From Candidatus Rifleibacteriota bacterium (GTDB lineage: Bacteria; UBP17; UBA6191; JACPRK01): 15,785 bases of DNA. Of the stretch, positions 1 to 5,133 are shown one piece after another. The translations under genes were made by a program, and so were the position numbers. The stretch spans positions 1-15,785 of the forward strand of contig JACQZL010000138.1 of the NCBI GenBank assembly GCA_016213865.1. The letters are read 5' to 3'. The notes beneath the pieces were generated by a model, which was not told the origin of the DNA, did no database searches, and saw only the letters and a list, made by a program, of their open reading frames with translations. Positions within the stretch are counted from its first letter, which is position 1; every line of letters starts with the position of its first letter.

Positions 1-68
1 CCTTGTCGTCATGACCCGAGCTGGGAGCCGGATGCGGTAGTGCTGCTCGTCCGGTTCTGTGCGGGGGG

Positions 69-84
69 CGGGCCGTAAGGCCCG
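69..84. repeat. Short GC hairpin (REP-like)
   Basis: CGGGCC, loop GTAA, GGCCCG forms a perfect 6-bp stem with a 4-nt loop. It has the same style (GC stem, short loop, intergenic) as the palindromes at 242-262, 3563-3584 and 15631-15651. No T-run follows, so a REP-like element is more likely than a terminator. Confidence 0.45.
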
Positions 85-237
85 TCCCTACCGCGACCCC
101 TTGGCGTGAGGCTGCATGGGGAGCGGCGGAGAGGAGGGGGAGCCCGGAGAGCGGCGAGGACGCAGGACGAGCCGGGCGATTTTTCGTGGTGCCCTGGGGG
201 CCCTGCATGGGTTCAAGCAGCCGTTTCGGGTGAGCAA

Positions 238-326
238 GGTAGAAGCGGCATCTTGCCGCTTCAGGCACACCGCGGTGCCCGAACTCGGTGGCGTTGCGCT
301 CGAAGCGGCTGGAAGCCGCTTCTACC
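238..326. repeat. Two-hairpin palindromic element, copy A
   Basis: The ends GGTAGAAGCGGC (238-249) and GCCGCTTCTACC (315-326) are perfect 12-bp inverted repeats. Each end also folds locally. Bases 242-262 form an 8-bp stem with loop ATCTT, and 302-322 form a 9-bp stem with loop GGA. The first 25 bases are identical to 4792-4816, and 303-326 are identical to 4849-4872. The 40 or so bases between the hairpins are not obviously conserved between the copies. No coding capacity is expected. This is a REP/BIME or small MITE type of intergenic repeat. Confidence 0.8.
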
Positions 327-486
327 CTCCGGCAGCCGCGGAGTTCCTTCAAGCCACCAGGCGGAATCAAACAGAACGCCCTGACCGTGCTCGCATGTCG
401 GGGGTTCATCCAACACCTGTCTCCAGTCGACTGGTCGCCGGTCTCCCGGAACGGACGAAAGGGCGTATGATGTCAACGACGAACCG

Positions 487-918
487 ATGCGCGCATTTCT
501 CATCAGGCTGCTGACCTTTCTGGCGATCGCTCACGCTCTGCCCGGCTTTCAGGTCCCCGGGGTGGGGACGGCGATGGTGGGGGCCCTCGTCTACGGCATT
601 GCCGGGTTCTTTGTCCGCGTCGTGGGGGTGATCGCCCTGGTCGTGCTCGTCGCAGGGGTCGCGACCGCTTCGCCGCTCCTGGGTGTGAGCCTCGGCTTGA
701 TGGCGCTCTTCACGGTCGACTTCCTGATCGCCCTCGGGACTGTCGTGCTCACGTCCTGGCTGGTGCCGGGGTTTGCAGTCGAGGGTTGGGGCACGGCGAC
801 GCTCGCGGCGGCCGTGCTGGCCATCGTCTCCGTGATGACCGACCGACCGAGCCGACCCGGCGGGACCGCCCGGCCCGATGGCGGTGCGGAGCGGACCATC
901 GACGTGACGCCCCGCTGA
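487..918 (+). CDS. Phage holin family 4_2 (YvlD-like) membrane protein
   Basis: This 143-residue protein is almost entirely hydrophobic, with about four predicted membrane helices in the first 115 residues and a polar, proline- and arginine-rich tail (about 118-143). The ending of the hydrophobic part, LVPGFAVEGWGTATLAAAVL (about 92-111), and the early LPGFQVPGVGTAMVGALVYG match the PGF/G-F-T-A repeats I know from the Phage_holin_4_2 family, which includes B. subtilis YvlD. Despite the family name, these are mostly chromosomal inner-membrane proteins of unclear role, and nothing phage-like lies nearby. The start is the first ATG of the frame; no strong ribosome-binding site precedes it. The gene converges on the transporter gene at 941, with 22 nt between the stop codons. 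Family assignment is fairly sure; function is unknown. Confidence 0.75.
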   Translation: MRAFLIRLLTFLAIAHALPGFQVPGVGTAMVGALVYGIAGFFVRVVGVIALVVLVAGVATASPLLGVSLGLMALFTVDFLIALGTVVLTSWLVPGFAVEGWGTATLAAAVLAIVSVMTDRPSRPGGTARPDGGAERTIDVTPR

Positions 919-940
919 AGGTCACGGCCGCCCCCTCTGC

Positions 941-2422
941 TCAGCTCGCCCCGGCGGGGCTCACCGCGCCTTTCGCCTCGGTCCCCTTCAGGTACTTGCG
1001 CGTGGCGGCGGGCAGCTCGTGCCAGATCCTGACCGCAATGAACGCTCCCAGCAGCGCGAACGGCGCCAGGAAGGCGGGCCACCAGAGCCAGCTCTTGCCC
1101 ACCAGGTAGCCGAGGCTCACGGATTGCAGCCCGCTTCCCAGGTAGACGAAGCCGTCCACGATGCCCGAGCAGGTGGCGGTCGCCTTTCGACCGCCGAAAT
1201 CGGCGGCGGCGGTTCCCGACATCAACGAGTGGACCCCGATCACGGCCATGGAGATCAGCAGGGCCGCGGCTGCCACCAGCGGCGGAGACGTGAAGAGGTA
1301 GGCCGTCATCAGAAGGGTCAGGACGAACATGAAGCAGCACAGCAGCGCGGCTGGAGGGCCCCGCCGGGACTGGAAGAGCTTGTCGGAGAGCAGCCCACCC
1401 AGGAAACCGCCGGCGATCCCGAAGAGGCAAAGCAAGCCGCCCCAGTTGTCGATGACGAACCGGGCGCCCGGCTGCGGCACCTCGTGCGCGAACACCTTGT
1501 ACCACTGCATGACGCCGTTTCGGAGGACCCCGGAGGTCAGTTCCACGGATGCGATCATGAGCATGAGCGGGTTGCGGAACACCCTCCCCAGCAGGTCCGC
1601 CGTCGACAGCTCGACGTGCATCTCGCCCGAGGAGGCGTCGTGGGTGTCGAAGTGCTCGAACCCCGCCTCTTCCGGGGTGTCGCGTATCAACCAGAGGTCG
1701 ATTGCGACCCAGGCCAGCAGGATCGCCGCGGGGATGAAGAAGACCGCCCAGGTAGCGTCGACCATGGAGCCTTGGGGTACGAAGAGCTGCCGGACGGCCC
1801 CGTGGAGCCAGCCCGTGGGTGCGGTCGCCGTGGACTTCGTCATCTGTACGACGGCGTCGCCCCAGTCGTAGGCGAAGTAGACCCCGATCGAGATCAAGGT
1901 GCCGAAGATGGCGCCGAAGACGCCCCGTTCGCGGACGTGGAACCAGTAGGCCTTGACCTTGATGATCGAAACAGCGCCGAAGCTCTGGAAGTACATGTTC
2001 AGCGCATAGAGAACCGAGAAGATCCCGGCGAGCCTCATCTCGAGTCGGCCGGTCAGCACCAGCCAGGTCACGAGGCCCATCAGGACATTGGCCAGCGCCG
2101 AGCCGCCCGCGGCGATGAGCATGCCCCTCTTGCCTCCGAGCTTCGTGTCGATGAGCGGACCGTTCACCAGAAACGAGAGGGCATAGGCCCACGTGCCGAT
2201 CGCGAAGATCCAGCCGAACTCCTCCTTCGTCATCAGAGAGCCGAACGCGTTCTTCGAGACGATCAGGTTGTACCGCCCCATGTAGAGGAAGGCATAGGTC
2301 ATGCCCAGCGGGAACCAGTTGATGAAGCGGCGCGTCATGAACCAGCGACCGTGCTTCATCGGGTTGTTGTAGAAATAGAGAGCGACCGTCGCCAGAAGGC
2401 AGATGTTGACTAGCTCGAACAT
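941..2422 (-). CDS. Major facilitator transporter, organophosphate:phosphate antiporter (GlpT/UhpT-like) type
   Basis: This 493-residue polytopic membrane protein looks like an MFS permease of the OPA family, which exchanges organophosphates such as glycerol-3-phosphate or hexose-phosphate for phosphate across the inner membrane. MGRYNLIVSKNAFG (about 48-61) resembles the helix-1 R-x-N region of GlpT. NMYFQSFGAVSIIKVKAYWF followed by RERG (about 142-166) matches the OPA helix-4 signature and the R-E-R-G loop. An extra hydrophobic stretch at residues 3-19 precedes the usual first helix. The C-terminal 30 residues are polar. The first ATG has no clear ribosome-binding site, but it lies 20 nt after the stop of the PstS-like gene, so coupled translation from one transcript is likely. 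The substrate cannot be read from the sequence. MFS assignment is very sure, OPA assignment likely. Confidence 0.82.
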   Translation of the reverse strand: MFELVNICLLATVALYFYNNPMKHGRWFMTRRFINWFPLGMTYAFLYMGRYNLIVSKNAFGSLMTKEEFGWIFAIGTWAYALSFLVNGPLIDTKLGGKRGMLIAAGGSALANVLMGLVTWLVLTGRLEMRLAGIFSVLYALNMYFQSFGAVSIIKVKAYWFHVRERGVFGAIFGTLISIGVYFAYDWGDAVVQMTKSTATAPTGWLHGAVRQLFVPQGSMVDATWAVFFIPAAILLAWVAIDLWLIRDTPEEAGFEHFDTHDASSGEMHVELSTADLLGRVFRNPLMLMIASVELTSGVLRNGVMQWYKVFAHEVPQPGARFVIDNWGGLLCLFGIAGGFLGGLLSDKLFQSRRGPPAALLCCFMFVLTLLMTAYLFTSPPLVAAAALLISMAVIGVHSLMSGTAAADFGGRKATATCSGIVDGFVYLGSGLQSVSLGYLVGKSWLWWPAFLAPFALLGAFIAVRIWHELPAATRKYLKGTEAKGAVSPAGAS

Positions 2423-2442
2423 GAGAATGGGGGTCTCGGCGA

Positions 2443-3363
2443 TTACCAGTCCGGCATCATGACCGGCTGGTCCGGATCGGTGCGCGTCGTGCGCGTCAGG
2501 GGCACCGGAGAAAAGCCCGTGGCGGCCAGGAGCTTTCTTCCCCGATCTCCCTCCGCGAACTCGCGGAAGTAGGCAGCAGCCGGCGGAGCTGCCCCGTCGA
2601 CGTACATGTAGAGGGGGCGCAGCATCGGGTACTGGCCCGAAAGGGCGGACTCCACCGAGGGCGTCAGAGGGGTCTTCGACAGCCTGCTCTGGATGGCCAG
2701 AGCCTTGAGCCCTGGAGCCGGATCGGTGGAGAGCAGGTAGCCGATGGCACCCGGGTCGGCCCCAATGGCGGCGACGATGGCCGCCGTGTCGCCTGCGACG
2801 ACGACGCCTCCGTCCTGGCCGCTCAGGTTGGGCTCCAGGCTCATGGAGACCTCCTTTTCGAAGAAGAGGTCGACGTCGCCGGGCGCCGCCCGCCGGTAGA
2901 CGCAGACCACCGGGACCTTGGGGCCGCCGATCTCGGACCAGTCCCTCACGCGGCGCGAGAAAACGGTCCCCACCTGCTCCTGGGTCAGGCTGCCGACGGG
3001 GTTCCGTGGGTTGACCAGGACCTGATAGATCCCGAAGCCGATCAGGACCTCATGGAACTTGCGTCCGCGGGACTGGCCGGCCAGGAGCTCGTTGAGCGTC
3101 ATCCTCCGGGACGTCACGACCAGGTCGAGCTGACCGTCCAGCAACTGCTCGATCGCCGCGGTGGAGCCCATGACCGAGAGGTTGGCGTCGAAGGGACGAG
3201 GCAGCTTGCGGACCTCGTCGATCCAGCTCTTGACTGCCGGCGTGGGAATGGTCGAGGTGGCGAGCCGGAGCGGTGCCGGCCCCACGGGGCCGCAGCCGGT
3301 GGCCAGGAGCACGGCAAGACAGCCGAGTGCCAGGCTGGGCCAGGCACCAGATGAAGCTCGCAT
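2443..3363 (-). CDS. PstS-like phosphate ABC-type substrate-binding lipoprotein
   Basis: The 306-residue product has an export signal with a lipobox, LLATGC (about residues 19-24), so it is probably a lipid-anchored periplasmic protein. The rest matches the PBP-like phosphate-binding family: a TSTIPTPAVKSWIDE opening, SVMGSTAAIEQLLDGQLDLV, then TSRRMT, and TQEQVGTVFSRRVRDWSEIGG, the conserved 'x-F-x-G/R-x-x-x-W-x-x-IGG' block of PstS proteins. I chose the ATG at 3363 because AAGGAGA lies four bases upstream (3368-3374) and the signal peptide starts there. The open frame runs on to 3615, but that extension crosses a repeat. No pstC, pstA or pstB is in the window, so it may be a stand-alone binding or sensing protein. 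The transporter gene follows after 20 nt. The exact ligand is inferred from the family. Confidence 0.8.
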   Translation of the reverse strand: MRASSGAWPSLALGCLAVLLATGCGPVGPAPLRLATSTIPTPAVKSWIDEVRKLPRPFDANLSVMGSTAAIEQLLDGQLDLVVTSRRMTLNELLAGQSRGRKFHEVLIGFGIYQVLVNPRNPVGSLTQEQVGTVFSRRVRDWSEIGGPKVPVVCVYRRAAPGDVDLFFEKEVSMSLEPNLSGQDGGVVVAGDTAAIVAAIGADPGAIGYLLSTDPAPGLKALAIQSRLSKTPLTPSVESALSGQYPMLRPLYMYVDGAAPPAAAYFREFAEGDRGRKLLAATGFSPVPLTRTTRTDPDQPVMMPDW

Positions 3364-3367
3364 GGGT

Positions 3368-3374
3368 TCTCCTT
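3368..3374 (-). promoter_or_regulatory. Ribosome-binding site of the PstS-like gene
   Basis: AAGGAGA on the minus strand lies four bases before the ATG at 3363. It decides the start in favour of this ATG over the longer open frame to 3615. Confidence 0.75.
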
Positions 3375-3397
3375 TCCTTGGACGACGACGTCCTGAC

Positions 3398-3414
3398 GGG
3401 GCTCTCCGAGCCCC
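3398..3414 (-). other. Hairpin in the leader of the PstS-like gene
   Basis: GGGGCTC, loop TCC, GAGCCCC (read on the + strand) is a perfect 7-bp stem. It lies between the possible -10 box at 3415-3420 and the ribosome-binding site, so it would be at or near the 5' end of the transcript. It could stabilise the mRNA. No U-tract follows, so it is not a typical attenuator. Confidence 0.35.
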
Positions 3415-3420
3415 ATTATA
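3415..3420 (-). promoter_or_regulatory. Possible -10 box for the phosphate-binding/transporter pair
   Basis: A perfect TATAAT on the minus strand lies 52 nt upstream of the ATG. At 17 nt spacing the -35 position (3438-3443) reads TTCGTG, a poor match. The promoter may need an activator, or the match may be chance. Confidence 0.35.
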
Positions 3421-3522
3421 GGGGGTAGCCCCGGTTCCACGAAGTCGAAGGCCCCGAGTGGGTGCGCTCGCGAGATGCGGGGAGCCGCATTGCCACGTCG
3501 GCGATCCTATCTCCACTGCCGC

Positions 3523-3619
3523 TGGCCGGTTTCCGGACTCGCCAGTCTTGGCGCGGCTTCCTGGGCCGGCACGGAGGCCGGCCCTACCAGTTTCACCCAT
3601 GAACCGCGAGCGCACCCGC
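3523..3619. repeat. 97-bp inverted-repeat arm, left copy
   Basis: This segment is an exact reverse complement of 15689-15785; I compared the two base by base. Identity stops at 3620 on the inner side. On the outer side the comparison ends because the window ends, so the repeat may be longer. Inside is an 8-bp hairpin, GGGCCGGC, loop ACGGAG, GCCGGCCC (3563-3584), and a small GCCA/TGGC hairpin at 3541-3552. It lies in a non-coding spacer. It has no transposase and no recognisable IS end. Confidence 0.9.
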
Positions 3620-3646
3620 CCCGAGTCGCAGGGCGACGAACAGAGT

Positions 3647-3716
3647 CGTCATTCCCGCGGAAGCGGGAATCCAGGGGTCGCATCGATCCTGGACCCCCGC
3701 TTGCGCGGGGGTGACG
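3647..3716. repeat. REP/BIME-type double palindrome
   Basis: Two hairpins sit in mirrored arrangement. ATTCCCGC, loop GGAA, GCGGGAAT is at 3651-3670, and CCCCCGC, loop TTGC, GCGGGGG is at 3694-3711. The outer ends CGTCA (3647-3651) and TGACG (3712-3716) pair, as do TCCAGG (3670-3675) and CCTGGA (3688-3693). The 'gtcattcccgc..gcgggaatccagg' type is a repeat I know from intergenic regions of many bacteria. Its chance translation, SFPRKRES, is a common false protein. Such repeats are thought to be spread by RAYT (TnpA-REP) proteins encoded elsewhere. Confidence 0.8.
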
Positions 3717-3759
3717 AATTCGGGTTGCCGGAGTCCTTTTCGAGGACTTTGCCGGAGCC

Positions 3760-3851
3760 CTGCCCCGAGTCGCGACGAAGACGCGCCTCCAGGGGCCTGC
3801 CTTCGTGCGCCCCGGCTCCTCGCTACGCCGCCCCTCGCTGACTCGGGGCAG
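3760..3851. repeat. 92-bp element with 12-bp terminal inverted repeats
   Basis: CTGCCCCGAGTC at 3760-3771 and GACTCGGGGCAG at 3840-3851 are perfect inverted repeats around 68 bases of GC-rich, apparently non-coding sequence. GCCCCGAGTCGC of the left end recurs at 3618-3629, exactly where the 97-bp repeat stops. The right end abuts, without a single intervening base, the stop codon of the glycosylase remnant at 3852. This suggests a small mobile or palindromic element inserted into that gene. Confidence 0.55.
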
Positions 3852-3992
3852 CTAGTGGAGGACCAGGTGCAGGTCTCCGTCCAACGCGAGGACCAGTCGC
3901 TTGCCGATCCGGTCCGCCCCGGTCACGATGCGGCCCTGGGCGTCGGCCAGAGCAGCCTGCGAACTCGGATCGAAGGTGCGGCCAGAATCCAG
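3852..3992 (-). pseudogene. Remnant of an Fpg/Nei-like DNA glycosylase (N-terminal domain fragment)
   Basis: The minus-strand frame ending at a TAG (3852-3854) reads RTFDPSSQAALADAQGRIVT, then GADRIGKRLVLALDGDLHLV and LH. This resembles the middle of the Fpg/Nei N-terminal domain, where a 'GR-x-V-T-G-x-x-R-x-GK-x-L-x-L-x-L' strand pair leads into an 'LVLHLM' strand. The fragment stops exactly where the family would continue with LM. It lacks the catalytic N-terminal Pro-Glu start, the helix-two-turn-helix and any zinc finger, so it cannot be a working enzyme. The stop sits directly at the border of the 92-bp element. Its left limit is approximate: the same frame runs on into the neighbouring secreted-protein gene, where it is meaningless. 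The glycosylase assignment rests on motif memory only. Confidence 0.5.
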
Positions 3993-4042
3993 GCCCCTCC
4001 GCCTGACACGGCGACCCACGCGACCGCGGCTGCCGGGACTGT

Positions 4043-4582
4043 TCAGTATTCCAGGCCGCGGACGTACAGCGAGACCGACACGCAGCTCGATTCGGCCCCG
4101 GCCGGCGCGTCGTTGAAGCGCGACTGCTCGCGCGCCAGGAGCGCGTGGTAGTCGTCGCGGGACGAGGTGGTGTGCGTGTCGGCCACCTTGATCGGCTGGG
4201 CTCGCATGGTCAGCGTTTCGCCGTCGGTGAAGGTCAGGCGGTACTCGACCATCACGGGGCCCATCGTCGGGCCGGCGTCCATCTCGGTGACGCTCAGCTT
4301 GGTCTTGGCGACGAAGCGGTCGGCCGTTTTCTCCAGGGGCACGGTCCTTTCGCATGCCCAGTACGGCACGAACGGCGTGCGAGGGAAGGGGTGGCCCGGG
4401 CTGAACCGCTGGCCCGCCTGGATACCCACGCGGGCCTGCGCGCTCGCCACCGTCTTGCCTGACGAGACCGCCGGCAGCGTCAGCGATACGAAATGGTCGT
4501 AGTAGAGCGTGTAGGCGTGAGAAAAAGCGATGCCGGTGAAGACCAGCAAGGCTACCGTCGTGAAGAGAAACCCTCGCTTCAT
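4043..4582 (-). CDS. Secreted protein of unknown function
   Basis: This 179-residue protein starts with a clear signal peptide, MKRGFLFTTVALLVFTGIAF, followed by SHA, so signal peptidase I probably cuts after residue 23. The mature part is rich in alternating polar and hydrophobic residues (for example VMVEYRLTFTDGETLTMRAQ), which suggests beta structure. It has two cysteines, in YWACER and SSCVSV, which could form one disulfide in the periplasm or outside. I do not recognise the family. The start is supported by GGAGG on the minus strand six bases before the ATG, and a plausible promoter lies about 60-85 bases upstream. It is likely transcribed alone; downstream lies only the glycosylase remnant. 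Confidence 0.75.
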   Translation of the reverse strand: MKRGFLFTTVALLVFTGIAFSHAYTLYYDHFVSLTLPAVSSGKTVASAQARVGIQAGQRFSPGHPFPRTPFVPYWACERTVPLEKTADRFVAKTKLSVTEMDAGPTMGPVMVEYRLTFTDGETLTMRAQPIKVADTHTTSSRDDYHALLAREQSRFNDAPAGAESSCVSVSLYVRGLEY

Positions 4583-4639
4583 GGCGACCCTCCGGCAGAC
4601 TGCCGTGTTCGAGCCAGTGCCCGGTTTGGACTGTACAAC

Positions 4640-4668
4640 AGTATCGGGCGTCCGGGGCTGGTTGGCAA
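4640..4668 (-). promoter_or_regulatory. Possible sigma-70-type promoter of the secreted-protein gene
   Basis: On the minus strand TTGCCA (4663-4668) and GATACT (4640-4645) are separated by 17 nt. They match TTGACA in five of six and TATAAT in four of six positions. Transcription would start near 4633, giving a leader of about 50 nt before the ATG at 4582. Confidence 0.45.
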
Positions 4669-4729
4669 GCCCCTCAGGAACGGGGGGAGCATGGTTGCGA
4701 CCCGCGGAGGTCGACGGACCGCTTCCCAG

Positions 4730-4964
4730 GCGGGGGACAAGCCCAATGGCATTAAATCCCTCACCAGGAGAGGCATGACAGAAGCCGGTAGGGTAGAAGC
4801 GGCATCTTGCCGCTTCCTCGGAGCCGGACGTGAGCCCGGCCGCCCAAAAAGCGGCTGGAAGCCGCTTCTACCTTCTGGCGTGGCCTTCGTTGCGGCCTCG
4901 CCGGCAAACCCATGGCAGGAGATGGGACCCATCACGATTTAATGCCATTGGGCTTGTCCCCCGC
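4730..4964. mobile_element. MITE-like element with 29-bp terminal inverted repeats
   Basis: Bases 4730-4758 are an exact reverse complement of 4936-4964 (29 bp). The ends begin GCGGGGGACAAGCCC and include CAATGGCATTAAATC. The 177 bases between contain no gene but carry copy B of the two-hairpin repeat at 4792-4872. The total length of 235 bp, the long perfect inverted ends and the lack of coding sequence fit a miniature inverted-repeat transposable element. I do not see a certain target-site duplication, and no matching transposase is in the window. A folded RNA or a stem-loop structural repeat is the alternative. Confidence 0.65.
4792..4872. repeat. Two-hairpin palindromic element, copy B
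   Basis: This is the second copy of the element at 238-326. It has the same 12-bp inverted ends, the 8-bp stem with loop ATCTT (4796-4816), and the GGA-loop stem (4849-4867). The hairpins are identical to copy A, while the spacer between them differs in sequence and length (81 against 89 bases overall). It lies inside the 235-bp inverted-repeat element. Confidence 0.8.
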
Positions 4965-5062
4965 TTCTGGAGCGGCACCCCGACCCGAGCAGGCCATGAG
5001 CCCCCGCGCACGTCCACTCACAAGGCCCGTTGCGGCTGTTGACCCGCGCTCGCCCCCCCATA

Positions 5063-5091
5063 TTGCCGGCCTTGCGGTTCGGGTGTACTGT
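5063..5091 (+). promoter_or_regulatory. Possible promoter of the TPR-protein gene
   Basis: TTGCCG (5063-5068) and TACTGT (5086-5091) are 17 nt apart. The -35 match is fair and the -10 match is weak. It is noted because the TTGCC core and the spacing equal those of the other two promoters proposed in this window. Transcription would start near 5098. Confidence 0.3.
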
Positions 5092-5133
5092 TCGTTCATC
5101 GGTGCCTCAGGGGCCCAGGAGAACGCACAGTCG

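Larger units (their letters stand above)
1..486. other. Intergenic spacer with palindromic repeats, no supported gene
   Basis: I see no convincing gene here. The open frames on both strands are short, overlap the palindromes and resemble no protein family I know. The spacer holds a GC hairpin at 69-84 and a two-hairpin element at 238-326 that recurs at 4792-4872. Bases 327-486 lead up to the holin-like gene. A TATGAT at 466-471 could be a -10 box, but I find no -35 partner at a suitable distance. The left edge is cut by the window, so the 3' end of a gene lying further left cannot be excluded. Confidence 0.6.

Noticed and set aside
466..471. TATGAT as the promoter of the holin-like gene
   Set aside because: There is no -35 match at 15-19 nt, and it lies only 16 bases before the ATG. 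The evidence is too weak to list as a feature.
487..918. Prophage or lysis cassette suggested by the holin family name
   Set aside because: No endolysin, phage structural gene or integrase is nearby. This family is mostly chromosomal and not involved in lysis.
591..2192. 533-codon minus-strand frame overlapping the MFS gene and the holin-like gene
   Set aside because: The translation is Arg/Gly/Pro-rich without membrane segments. The overlapping frame at 941-2422 encodes a convincing permease.
3364..3615. N-terminal extension of the PstS-like protein up to 3615
   Set aside because: It has no export logic and crosses the 97-bp repeat. The ATG at 3363 has a strong ribosome-binding site and begins a lipoprotein signal peptide.
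3647..3716. CRISPR-like repeats or a small peptide gene (SFPRKRES) in the palindromic spacer
   Set aside because: There are only two mirrored hairpins, with no regular repeat-spacer series. The peptide is a well-known chance translation of this REP-type element.
3732..3748. AGTCCT/AGGACT hairpin followed by TT as an intrinsic terminator
   Set aside because: The stem is only 6 bp with no real T-run, and no + strand gene ends upstream of it.
4912..5133. N-terminal extension of the TPR protein from 4912
   Set aside because: It would translate through the terminal inverted repeat of the 235-bp element, and the residues look random. AGGAGA before the ATG at 5134 supports the shorter form.
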